Assembly: GCA_040222185.1 (NCBI GenBank)
Contig: JAVKDP010000044.1
Coordinates: 33,681-97,680, forward strand
Length of the DNA stretch: 64,000 bases
DNA from: JAVKDP01 sp040222185
GTDB taxonomy: Bacteria > Bacteroidota > Rhodothermia > Balneolales > Balneolaceae
Direction of reading: 5' to 3'
The notes below the pieces were generated by a model. It was not told the origin of the DNA. It worked only from the letters and a program-made list of their open reading frames with translations, and ran no database searches. The position numbers and the translations under genes are program-made. Shown here piece after piece: positions 8,880-16,815 of this stretch (its first letter is position 1; each line of letters begins with the position of its first letter).

Positions 8880-9359
8880 ATGACTCACCTGCTTGATGAA
8901 ATTGACATTGCTATCCTTAATCACCTCCAAAAAAACGGGCGTGCCCAAAGAAACAAAATTGCTGAATTAGTTGGACTTTCAGTGCCCTCTGTTTCTGAGC
9001 GTATGAAAAAGCTTGAAGAACGAGGTTTAATTGAAGGGTACTATGCTGTACTTAACAGCAAAGATTTCAATTTTGATATCACTGCATATCTCTTTGTTCA
9101 AGTAGATGGATCTGAACATTATTCAAATTTTGTTGATAAGATATCAGAAGAACAAGAAATACTAGAATGCCACTCTATTACGGGAGATGGTTCTCACCTG
9201 CTTAAAGTTCGCACAAAAAATACATCTTCCTTTGAGAAGCTTCTTTCAAAAATTCAGTCATGGGATGGTGTAGATAAGACCAGATCAAACCTTGTACTTT
9301 CAAGCTTCAAAGAAACCCGATCATTGCCTATCGAGCAGGCAACAGAGATGATTAAATAA
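8880..9359 (+). CDS. Lrp/AsnC-family transcriptional regulator
   Basis: 159 residues from the ATG at 8880; the frame is open further upstream, to another ATG at 8799, but the extra 27 residues lack the domain pattern, and the family begins with LDEIDIAIL as here. An N-terminal winged helix-turn-helix (residues 5-50, SVPSVSERMKKLEERGLIEGY) is followed by an alpha-beta RAM ligand-binding domain (68-150). Likely an amino-acid-responsive regulator. Its ligand and targets cannot be read from the sequence; it is divergent from serS and upstream of a sigma-54 activator. Confidence 0.88.
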   Translation: MTHLLDEIDIAILNHLQKNGRAQRNKIAELVGLSVPSVSERMKKLEERGLIEGYYAVLNSKDFNFDITAYLFVQVDGSEHYSNFVDKISEEQEILECHSITGDGSHLLKVRTKNTSSFEKLLSKIQSWDGVDKTRSNLVLSSFKETRSLPIEQATEMIK

Positions 9360-9442
9360 CTACTTATTTATTCAAATAAGGTTATTAAACATCCTCAGAT
9401 TCATTACCTTTACGACAATCTGTCATGTGTAAGAATTAAGAT

Positions 9443-10738
9443 ATGGATCGAGAAGTCTTTCAAGAGCAATTTGGTTTAATAGGAAAGTCTGCTGCAATAA
9501 AGCAGGTAGTTGATAAAATAATGCAGGTTTCTAAAACCGATATCACTGTATTGTTACAAGGTGAAAGTGGTGTAGGAAAAGATGTAACCGCCCGTGCTAT
9601 TCATGGATTAAGCGATAGGAAGCGTAACGATCTCGTAATTGTAAATTGCGGTGCTATCCCCGAAGGAATTATAGAAAGCGAACTTTTCGGCCACGAAAAG
9701 GGAGCTTTTACTGGAGCCAATGATAGCAGGCAAGGATATTTTGAAAAAGCTGATGGTGGGACCATCTTTTTAGATGAAATCGGTGATACTCCTAAAAGTG
9801 TACAGGTTAAGCTATTACGAGTACTGGAAAATGGTGAGTACTTCAGAGTAGGATCTAGTAAGGTTCAAACAACTGATGTCCGATTGATTGCAGCTACTAA
9901 CAGAGACCTTTGGCAAATGGTGCAGGAAGGTACATTTAGAGAAGATCTTTACTACCGGTTAGATACTGTTCAAATTTCACTACCTCCTCTTAGAGAACGG
10001 CAGGAAGATGTAATTCCAATTTTCAGAAAGTTTGTTGAGGATTTTTCTGCCCGATACGATTCTGTTTTTAAAGGCTTCTCAGATGATGCTCGTGAGTTAC
10101 TCAGTTCATACCGATGGCCTGGTAATATCCGTGAACTTAGAAATGTGGCTGAGCAACTAGTCGTACTAGAAAAATCTCAATTTATCGATACTGAGCGTCT
10201 TCAAAAGTATTTGAAAGGAAGGCAACATGAGGGTTCTCCTGATAATCTGCCTATGGTATCTGAACCGGGTTCCAACACATCTGATGACAGATCAGACTTT
10301 GAAAGAAGAGATCGCGAACTTGTTTACAGGGCCCTGGTTGAATTAAGTAGTGATATCAGTGATGTAAAAAAGATGCTCGGCAATTTTATTTATTCTACAA
10401 TATCAAATAAAGGTATCAAAGCTCTTCCTCCTCATCAGCAAGACTTTGAAACTCCAGAACCTGAACTTAATATAAACCTGGGAAACCAAACGTTATTAGG
10501 AATGAGTTCGGTTCCCAATTCGAGAGCAAATCAGGAGTCCGAGATTATTGAACCTGAAGAGCAGGAAGTCTCTCAGTTTTTTGATACCAATGAGATTCCT
10601 TCGATTGAAGAAACTGAACAATTTTTAATCAAAAAGGCACTTCAGAAGTTTGATGGAAATAGAAGAAAAGCATCTGAGACTCTGGGCATAAGTGAAAGAA
10701 CACTCTATAGAAAACTGGATCAATATGGGCTTGCGTAA
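9443..10738 (+). CDS. Sigma-54-dependent transcriptional activator without receiver domain
   Basis: 431 residues. The AAA+ domain starts almost at the N-terminus: Walker A GESGVGKD at 40-47, the sigma-54-contacting GAFTGA loop at 87-92, Walker B FLDE at 109-112, and the arginine-finger region LRERQEDV. A Fis-type helix-turn-helix closes the protein (about 398-428, RRKASETLGISERTLYRKL). Between them lies a roughly 130-residue acidic, probably disordered linker. No PAS, GAF or receiver domain is present, so activity is likely controlled by expression or a partner. It overlaps the lptE-like gene, an arrangement often seen in Bacteroidota. Confidence 0.92.
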   Translation: MDREVFQEQFGLIGKSAAIKQVVDKIMQVSKTDITVLLQGESGVGKDVTARAIHGLSDRKRNDLVIVNCGAIPEGIIESELFGHEKGAFTGANDSRQGYFEKADGGTIFLDEIGDTPKSVQVKLLRVLENGEYFRVGSSKVQTTDVRLIAATNRDLWQMVQEGTFREDLYYRLDTVQISLPPLRERQEDVIPIFRKFVEDFSARYDSVFKGFSDDARELLSSYRWPGNIRELRNVAEQLVVLEKSQFIDTERLQKYLKGRQHEGSPDNLPMVSEPGSNTSDDRSDFERRDRELVYRALVELSSDISDVKKMLGNFIYSTISNKGIKALPPHQQDFETPEPELNINLGNQTLLGMSSVPNSRANQESEIIEPEEQEVSQFFDTNEIPSIEETEQFLIKKALQKFDGNRRKASETLGISERTLYRKLDQYGLA

Positions 10739-11240
10739 ACTAATTCTTCTGACTTCCGTTGTTGCGATTATCTCTTTTTCAGGTTGTTTAAGGTATAGCT
10801 TTACAGGTGCATCAATACCTGAAGGTGTAAAGACTGTTTATATCCCTTTTTTTCCTGATCAGTCCAACAGCGGTTTAGGGGATTTAAGCGATCGCCTAAA
10901 CGAAGCATTGATTGATCGCTTCATAAATCAGAGTAAACTGCAATTAGCTAACTCTGAAGAAAATGCTGACGCTCTTATTGATGGTACAATCATTACCTAT
11001 AGTAACCGACCTTTTAGTATTGGTGGAGATGAACAAGCCAATCAAAACCAGGTTATTGTGAGTGTTAATGCTTCGTTTATTTATAAAACTGATGACGCAC
11101 CACTATGGGATAAATCTTTCCAGGGAACCTTTACATTTGATCCTACCGATGACCCGATAAACGGTGAAAGAGATGCTGCTAATGAGGCCCTTGATCAGAT
11201 CGCAAACAATATGTTTAACGATGCAGTAAGTAGTTGGTAA
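10725..11240 (+). CDS. lptE: LptE-like LPS-assembly lipoprotein
   Basis: 171 residues from the ATG at 10725, which overlaps the end of the sigma-54 activator by 14 bases. A signal peptide ends in the lipobox FSGC (C21). The remainder has the LptE pattern of Bacteroidota: YSFTGASIPEGVKTVYIPFFPD, followed by LSDRLNEALIDRFI and a beta strand LIDGTIITYSNRPFSIG. LptE forms the plug of the LptD channel that inserts LPS in the outer membrane. LptE sequences are weakly conserved, so the call rests on the pattern, the lipobox and the typical neighbour. Confidence 0.8.
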   Translation: MGLRKLILLTSVVAIISFSGCLRYSFTGASIPEGVKTVYIPFFPDQSNSGLGDLSDRLNEALIDRFINQSKLQLANSEENADALIDGTIITYSNRPFSIGGDEQANQNQVIVSVNASFIYKTDDAPLWDKSFQGTFTFDPTDDPINGERDAANEALDQIANNMFNDAVSSW

Positions 11241-11286
11241 TTTGCTTTGACAGTAAACACTCGGTGCCCTATCATTGACTAAATTT

Positions 11287-11895
11287 ATGCGAGACCTTCC
11301 GTTTAACATACCGAAATCACTTTCCTCATATGTGGAAACTTTTGAGACTGACCCAGAGAAAGTTACTCAAAAGTTGGAGAAACATATAAAGAAGCGTGAT
11401 CCTGATGCAGTAGGGCATTTCTTACTGGCCTGGTTTTATCATGTTGAAGGCAAAAATGACCTGGCTATTAAAGAAGCTTTGATCGCCAAAAACTTTGCTC
11501 CTGGGAGTCCCCTGATGGAACACCTTCATTATTTTCTTGTTCACCCTGAACTCTTTGATGCAATCATACCAAGCTCGAAGTATAGTAAAGAGAGAAAATT
11601 ACAGCATGCCTCCAGAACATCACCTATTCTTGATCTTGATAAGCTTATAGAAATGCTGGAAGCGGTTGAGTCTCAAAGAATCAGAATCCCTTCTGAAGAT
11701 GAGGAGTTTGATACAACTGATTTAAGTGAAGTTTCAAACGAAATCGATGACATTGTTTCCGAAACACTAGCTAAAATCCATGTCACTCAGGGAAATAAAA
11801 AAGAAGCCATTATGATGTACGAAAGGCTAATTACTGTAAATGAAGATAAAGCCGAAGAGTACAATAATGAGATTTCAAAGCTTAAAGAAAATTAA
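11287..11895 (+). CDS. TPR-containing protein, unknown function
   Basis: 202 residues from the ATG at 11287; a TTG four codons upstream (11275) is an alternative. Two TPR-like helical pairs are visible: residues about 33-65 (DAVGHFLLAWFYHVEGKNDLAIKEAL) and at the C-terminus (LAKIHVTQGNKKEAIMMYERLI), with an acidic linker between. The C-terminal helix plus the ending EISKLKEN resembles small TPR proteins encoded next to lptE in Bacteroidota. No signal peptide, so probably cytoplasmic. Its stop overlaps the convergent MBL hydrolase gene by four bases. Confidence 0.7.
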   Translation: MRDLPFNIPKSLSSYVETFETDPEKVTQKLEKHIKKRDPDAVGHFLLAWFYHVEGKNDLAIKEALIAKNFAPGSPLMEHLHYFLVHPELFDAIIPSSKYSKERKLQHASRTSPILDLDKLIEMLEAVESQRIRIPSEDEEFDTTDLSEVSNEIDDIVSETLAKIHVTQGNKKEAIMMYERLITVNEDKAEEYNNEISKLKEN

Positions 11896-12527
11896 GCTCT
11901 GATAAAGGGGTTATTTAACTTCTCATGTCCAATAGTAGTGGGTAAACCATGCCCGGGATAAATTTTTGTTTGATTTGGAAGAGAGTATAATTTCTCTGTT
12001 ATCGATTTTTTTAGAAGCTCAAAATCGCCTTTATATAAATCTGTTCTACCAATACTCTCACGGAAAAGTGCATCTCCAGAAATAGCCAACTCTTCATCAC
12101 TAAAATAGAGCGTAGTATGATCTGGTGAATGCCCTGGGGTAAATATACATTCAAACTCAAGCTCTCCTACTTCGAAATTCCCTTCTGTAGGAAGTGGTTC
12201 CGGCATAAAACTAAACCCTACCTGGTTTAGTCCAAACATTGTCGCCTGATTCCCAAAGTTTTCCCATAAAAAAAGATCTTCAATATTTGAATAAACAGGA
12301 ATTTTAAAATCCTTAAGAACCCTTTGTATACCTAAAACATGATCAACATGTGCGTGTGTAAGTACAATGGCAACTAACTCTGCCTTAGACGACTGTAGGA
12401 CATTTTTAAATGCTGAGTATTCAGATTCAGTAGAAAAGCCAGGGTCAATAAGAATTGCAGTACTATCTTTCGAAAGCAAGTAAGTGTTTTCTAAAAAGGG
12501 CCCTACTTCGAATGTTCTGATTTTCAT
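11892..12527 (-). CDS. MBL-fold metallo-hydrolase (glyoxalase II-like)
   Basis: 211 residues with the metallo-beta-lactamase metal motif THAHVDH (H58, H60, D62, H63), a later GHSPDH and a SGDALF aspartate, and a final PGHG histidine. These bind two metal ions. Length and motif spacing match the small glyoxalase-II-like group (YcbL type); substrate unknown. It is followed on its strand by the convergent TPR gene with a four-base overlap and is preceded by rpmE and its terminator, so it is likely transcribed separately. Confidence 0.88.
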   Translation of the reverse strand: MKIRTFEVGPFLENTYLLSKDSTAILIDPGFSTESEYSAFKNVLQSSKAELVAIVLTHAHVDHVLGIQRVLKDFKIPVYSNIEDLFLWENFGNQATMFGLNQVGFSFMPEPLPTEGNFEVGELEFECIFTPGHSPDHTTLYFSDEELAISGDALFRESIGRTDLYKGDFELLKKSITEKLYSLPNQTKIYPGHGLPTTIGHEKLNNPFIRA

Positions 12528-12540
12528 AGTTGGCTAAAAT

Positions 12541-12572
12541 AAAAAAAGGATGCCATCATTTCTGAGGCATCC
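12541..12572 (-). terminator. intrinsic terminator of rpmE
   Basis: A 7-bp stem GGATGCC / GGCATCC with an 11-base loop, followed on the - strand by a run of seven U. It sits 24 bases after the rpmE stop and just upstream of the MBL gene start. Confidence 0.88.
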
Positions 12573-12595
12573 TAAAATTCATGTAAAAAGTATAA

Positions 12596-12808
12596 TTACT
12601 TTTTGGCGTCGTACATGCGCTTAAAGCGATCAACACGACCAGCCTTAGCAGTAAATGATTTTTTAGTATAAAATGGGTGATTCTTAGAATCAATCTCACT
12701 TTTATAAACACCATTTGCAGTAGACATTGTGCTGCGAGTTACAATCTCGCTACCGTCGCTTAGCAATACTGTAATTTCTTTGTAATCTGGATGAATTCCT
12801 TGTTTCAT
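12596..12808 (-). CDS. rpmE: 50S ribosomal protein L31, zinc-free (C-minus) form
   Basis: 70 residues beginning MKQGIHPDYKEITV and ending RVDRFKRMYDAKK, the conserved ends of L31, with HPFYTKK in the middle. The length is that of type A L31 (70 residues), without the insertion typical of type B. None of the four zinc cysteines of the C-plus form is present: the protein has no cysteine at all. L31 bridges the two ribosomal subunits. It has its own promoter and terminator. C-minus forms are associated in other bacteria with zinc limitation, but here no Zur-like site was recognised. Confidence 0.93.
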   Translation of the reverse strand: MKQGIHPDYKEITVLLSDGSEIVTRSTMSTANGVYKSEIDSKNHPFYTKKSFTAKAGRVDRFKRMYDAKK

Positions 12809-12844
12809 AATATCTTCACTTCCTTCAGTTTTTTGGAAAGGCTA

Positions 12845-12876
12845 CAAATATAAGATTATATCTGCGCTAATTCAAT
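12845..12876 (-). promoter_or_regulatory. promoter of rpmE
   Basis: On the - strand an ATTG at 12876-12873 (one mismatch to the -33 TTTG) is followed after 20 bases by TATATTTG at 12852-12845, a perfect TAnnTTTG box. It lies 37 bases upstream of the rpmE start and overlaps nothing coding on that strand. Confidence 0.65.
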
Positions 12877-12880
12877 GATT

Positions 12881-14377
12881 TTATAAATCAAATTCGTCTT
12901 CTTCTAAGTTGCCAAATGAGGAGAACATTGACCCTACCATATCTGAATAAGTTAGAGCATCATCCAGATCTTGCTTACTTAACATTGAGTTTTGATGCAG
13001 TGCTTCCAGTACAAAATCCATCCATGCATACAGTTCATGTTCCGATTTTAGCGAAGTGTGATCCTTAACAAGTTTTGAAAGACCTGATACCTGCTTTAAT
13101 ATCTTATTGTAGTCTTTGTTACTAAGTGTATCCTTTATCAGAACATCATTGCCCTTTGAAAACCAATCGGTTATCTCTTTATAAGCTACAGTATCATCAT
13201 CCGATCGTCCCTGGGGGTCAGGAAAATACTTCTTAAGCATTTTGCTTATTACCCTGCCAATTATGTGCTTTGCAACGCTTAATGCTCCCTCCTGTTCGCC
13301 CTCATAAACCAGCTCTAACTTCCCGGTTAACGCAGGTACTGCATGGTACAAGTCAGCTATTCGAAGCGTAGTTTCCTTTTCATTATTGACAACTGCCCTT
13401 CTTTCAGCAGATGAAACAACCTGTTCCATAGCAGTAATTGTCATACGGGTAGACACTCCACTTTTCTGATCAACATATTCCGAATCTCTGGCTTCAAAAG
13501 CGATCATCTCAATCAGCTCTCTGAATAAATCTGGTATTATGATCTTTAGATCTTCATTTCTCGTTTGCCAGGCTTCTTGTTCAGTTATTTTAATCCCTGT
13601 ATCAAGCTCTTTTGGATAATGAGTGATAATCTGAGCATCAATTCTATCTTTTAAAGGAGTGATAATATTTCCCCGGTTTGTGTAATCCTCTGGGTTTGCA
13701 GAAAAAGCAATTGAAATATCCAGCGGAATACGAACATTGAATCCTCGAATCTGAATATCACGTTCCTGCATAATATTTAATAAGGCTACCTGTATTCTTG
13801 GCTGTAGATCCGGAAGTTCGTTTATTACAAAAATCCCGCGGTTCGTACGTGGTAATAAGCCAAAGTTAATCGAGTTTGGATCAGATAAATTAAGTCTTTG
13901 GGTAGCTGCTTTAATTGGGTCGATGTCACCAATGAGATCGGCTACGGTAGTATCCGGAGTAGCTAGTTTTTCACCATACCTTCTTGATCTGTGTATCCAT
14001 TCAATAGGAGTTCCATCGCCATACTCTTCAATTAGATCCATAGCGTATTTCGAGAGTGGTTTATATGGATCATCATTTATCTCCGAACCTGATACCACTG
14101 GCATGTATTCATCAAGAAACTCAACCAACAATCTCAAAATCCTGGTTTTAGCCTGCCCCCTAAGTCCAAGAAGAATCATATCATGCCTGGAAAGAATAGC
14201 ATGCTGAATTTGCGGCAATACCGTTTTTTCATACCCTAATACACCATCGAAAAGAGGCTCTGATTTCCTGATCTTACTGATTAGGTTCTTTCTAATCTCA
14301 TCTTTTACGGAAACTGACTGCCATCCACTTTTCTTTAACTCACCGAGAGTTTTTACGGTAGTATGTAATTTATCCAT
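12881..14377 (-). CDS. MgChl-subunit-I-like AAA+ ATPase (MoxR/sigma-54-like)
   Basis: 498 residues. An AAA+ core runs from about residue 40 to 320: a Walker-A-like LLGLRGQAKTR (alanine in place of the second glycine), a Walker B reading GIFVINELPDL with asparagine instead of the usual aspartate, then PRIQVALLNIMQERDIQIRG and a sensor strand IAFSANPED, as in magnesium chelatase subunit I proteins. The helical C-terminal part has no recognised domain. Such proteins usually work with a von Willebrand A partner; none is encoded next to it. Not evidence for chlorophyll synthesis: no other bch/chl gene is here. Confidence 0.8.
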   Translation of the reverse strand: MDKLHTTVKTLGELKKSGWQSVSVKDEIRKNLISKIRKSEPLFDGVLGYEKTVLPQIQHAILSRHDMILLGLRGQAKTRILRLLVEFLDEYMPVVSGSEINDDPYKPLSKYAMDLIEEYGDGTPIEWIHRSRRYGEKLATPDTTVADLIGDIDPIKAATQRLNLSDPNSINFGLLPRTNRGIFVINELPDLQPRIQVALLNIMQERDIQIRGFNVRIPLDISIAFSANPEDYTNRGNIITPLKDRIDAQIITHYPKELDTGIKITEQEAWQTRNEDLKIIIPDLFRELIEMIAFEARDSEYVDQKSGVSTRMTITAMEQVVSSAERRAVVNNEKETTLRIADLYHAVPALTGKLELVYEGEQEGALSVAKHIIGRVISKMLKKYFPDPQGRSDDDTVAYKEITDWFSKGNDVLIKDTLSNKDYNKILKQVSGLSKLVKDHTSLKSEHELYAWMDFVLEALHQNSMLSKQDLDDALTYSDMVGSMFSSFGNLEEDEFDL

Positions 14378-14448
14378 TGCCTATTAATTCGTTTATTCTC
14401 TTCTGTAACTCTGCCTCAGTAAATATCATTCATCATTTAAGAAAATTC

Positions 14449-15705
14449 TTAAATCACATTTGTAAGTGCCTTCGATTTTAAGAGCGTTTCTTCCCACTCT
14501 TCCTCGGGATTAGAATCACTGGTTATCGCTCCGCCCGTAGGATATATCAAGGTTCCCTGGTTAATAATCGCAGTTCGAATTACAACATTGAAATCAAATT
14601 CATCATCAGGAGTGATATATCCAATTGCACCCGAATATATACCTCTACGGTAATCTTCCAATTCCTCGATTGCTTTCATAGCAGAGATTTTAGGAGCCCC
14701 GGTCATTGAACCCATAGGGAAACATGATTTAATGATATCAATAGAATCAGTAGCTTTTTCTACTTCACATTTTATTGTTGAGACCATTTGATGAACAGTT
14801 TCGAAGCTTTGAATTTCAAATAACTCTTCAACCTCCACACTTCCTTTGATTGCAAACCTACTGAGATCATTTCTCACTAAGTCAACAATCATTAAGTTTT
14901 CGGCTCTTTCTTTTTCAGAATTTTGGAGCTGTTGCCTGGTAATTTGATCTGAAACACCATTTGACGGCTTTGTACCTTTAATCGGCTGTGAACGCACGAT
15001 ATTACTTTTCCTGGACAGAAATCGTTCAGGAGATGAACTACAAACAAAGAAGTCATCGATAGATAAGTATGCTGCAAAAGGAACTGCTCCTTCTTTTTTC
15101 ATTCTTTGGAATAACTCAAAAGGACTCCCCTCGAATGAATACTTTATTGGGTGAGAAAGGTTTATCTCATAGTATTCCCCTTCAAAAATCTGCTCTTTAG
15201 CTAAATTGATTTTTTTCAGGTACTCATCCTTATTTATCTTTTTCTGTTTCCCAAAACTAAAACTATCCCCTTCTGTTTTTTCAAGATTCACTCCTTTATA
15301 AGAACCCATCAAGTAAGTAAGTTCTCCAAGACTATCTATTTCTATTAGAACATCAGGAACCATGAAATACATATCTGGTATTACTGATACTTTTTCATTT
15401 GATGAACTTAGATTTTCGGTATAGTTTTTTAAATCGTACCCGAGATAACCAAAAAGCCAATCTTTCTGGCGATTTTTGAATAGCTGAAGTTCTTTCCATG
15501 GATTACCATCTAGCGTTCGCTCTTCTCCGTCTTCAAAAACAATAATACTCTCCTCATTACTTTTTATCCAGCATCTTGGCTTGGCTGCCAGGTAACTTTT
15601 CTGGCTCGCACCATGATTCTCTTTTTGAGAATCCAGAAAAATTACACTGCCAAACTTTTGGTAGTGTGCTATAAGGCTTGATATGTCAGGGTTCTTTTGT
15701 TCCAT
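14449..15705 (-). CDS. pabB: Chorismate-utilising synthase component I (PabB-like)
   Basis: 418 residues from the ATG at 15705 (a TTG four codons earlier is less likely). The C-terminal chorismate-binding domain is clear: QPIKGTKPS near 239, ENLMIVDLVRNDLSRF near 267-282, CFPMGSMTGAPKISAMKAIEELE near 330-352, and a final GGAITSDSNPEEEWEETLLKSKAL. The N-terminal half is divergent. The product could be aminodeoxychorismate synthase component I (folate) or an isochorismate/anthranilate-type enzyme; the short length and isolated position favour PabB. No glutaminase subunit gene is adjacent. Confidence 0.8.
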   Translation of the reverse strand: MEQKNPDISSLIAHYQKFGSVIFLDSQKENHGASQKSYLAAKPRCWIKSNEESIIVFEDGEERTLDGNPWKELQLFKNRQKDWLFGYLGYDLKNYTENLSSSNEKVSVIPDMYFMVPDVLIEIDSLGELTYLMGSYKGVNLEKTEGDSFSFGKQKKINKDEYLKKINLAKEQIFEGEYYEINLSHPIKYSFEGSPFELFQRMKKEGAVPFAAYLSIDDFFVCSSSPERFLSRKSNIVRSQPIKGTKPSNGVSDQITRQQLQNSEKERAENLMIVDLVRNDLSRFAIKGSVEVEELFEIQSFETVHQMVSTIKCEVEKATDSIDIIKSCFPMGSMTGAPKISAMKAIEELEDYRRGIYSGAIGYITPDDEFDFNVVIRTAIINQGTLIYPTGGAITSDSNPEEEWEETLLKSKALTNVI

Positions 15706-15783
15706 GAGATTAAGCAAAGATGATACGGCTTATACCCGATTTTTTTATGACGTTTTCCTTATCATTGAACATAATTTTTCTAT

Positions 15784-16806
15784 ATGCTCTACAAGTCTCT
15801 GTTAAAACCTTTCTTTTTTAGAAAAGATGCTGAATCAGCCCATGAATCGGCAGTTAAATTTTCATCTGCTATAAGTCATTCAAAGTTTCTGCAAGTGCTG
15901 GTTAAACAGATTTATGGATATGACAACACTGATCTGGAACAAGATTTTTTTGGACTTACTTTCCCTAACCCTATCGGTTTAGCCGCAGGTTTTGATAAGA
16001 ATGGAGAAACTCCTTTAGCTATGCAAGCTATAGGCTTTGGGTTCGTAGAGATTGGAAGTATTACAGCTCAACCATCACAAGGGAACCCAAAACCAAGGGC
16101 ATTTCGCCTTCCAGAAGATCGTTCGCTAATTAACAGAATGGGTTTAAATAACCAGGGAGCTGAAGCAATTGTTGAGCGTCTTTCTACTCTAAAACTTGAT
16201 ATCCCGCTTGGTCTTAACATAGCTAAGACGAATGATTCCAGTATTCATGGAGATGCTGCTTTAAAAGATTATTTATTTAGTTATGAGCTGGCAAATACAG
16301 TTGCAGACTATATAACAGTAAATATTTCTTGTCCAAATACAGGAGAAGGCAAAACTTTTGAAGACCCCGATACTCTTAAAGCACTTCTTGAATGTTTGGA
16401 GCTAAGCAAAAAAGGCCGGAAGCCTACACTTATTAAGTTTTCTGTTGATACAGAAAAAGCTATGCTTACCAGGCTGGTTGAGCTATGTGAAGATTTCAAT
16501 GTTGCCGGCTATGTAGCCACGAATACTTCTTCGAATAGAGATTCTTTAATTTCTTCAGAAAGCCTTTTGAAAGAAATTGGGAATGGTGGTCTTAGCGGAC
16601 GAGCTATTTCTTCGCAGAGCACTTTAGTTGTGAAATGGCTATATGAAATCCTTAAAGGTGGAAAACCTATCATCGGAGTTGGTGGAATTGATAGCCCCGA
16701 ATCAGCTAAAGAAAAACTTGACGCTGGTGCAAATTTAATTCAGATCTATACCGGAATGGTATATGAAGGCCCTGGTTTGATAAAAAGGATTAAGCGTAGA
16801 CTATAA
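15784..16806 (+). CDS. pyrD: Dihydroorotate dehydrogenase, class 2-like
   Basis: 340 residues. It has the N-terminal two-helix extension of membrane-associated class 2 enzymes (LYKSLLKPFFFRKDAESAHE), then AAGFDKNGE, NRMGLNNQG, NIAKT, IKFS and ATNTS segments and the FMN-phosphate loop VGGIDSPE. It oxidises dihydroorotate to orotate, passing electrons to quinone. Odd point: the catalytic-base position of class 2, serine in E. coli (NISSPN), is cysteine here (N180-I-S-C183-P-N), as in class 1 enzymes. It diverges from the pabB-like gene and is convergent with the TPR lipoprotein gene. Confidence 0.93.
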   Translation: MLYKSLLKPFFFRKDAESAHESAVKFSSAISHSKFLQVLVKQIYGYDNTDLEQDFFGLTFPNPIGLAAGFDKNGETPLAMQAIGFGFVEIGSITAQPSQGNPKPRAFRLPEDRSLINRMGLNNQGAEAIVERLSTLKLDIPLGLNIAKTNDSSIHGDAALKDYLFSYELANTVADYITVNISCPNTGEGKTFEDPDTLKALLECLELSKKGRKPTLIKFSVDTEKAMLTRLVELCEDFNVAGYVATNTSSNRDSLISSESLLKEIGNGGLSGRAISSQSTLVVKWLYEILKGGKPIIGVGGIDSPESAKEKLDAGANLIQIYTGMVYEGPGLIKRIKRRL

Positions 16807-16815
16807 CCTTTCCTC

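Noticed and set aside
9363..9380. CTTATTT-ATTC-AAATAAG inverted repeat before the sigma-54 gene
   Set aside because: All-AT stem of seven pairs without a U-run or a neighbouring regulator match; likely chance in AT-rich DNA.
12881..14377. Evidence for photosynthetic pigment synthesis
   Set aside because: Similarity to magnesium chelatase subunit I is at the AAA+ level only; no bch/chl partner genes are present.
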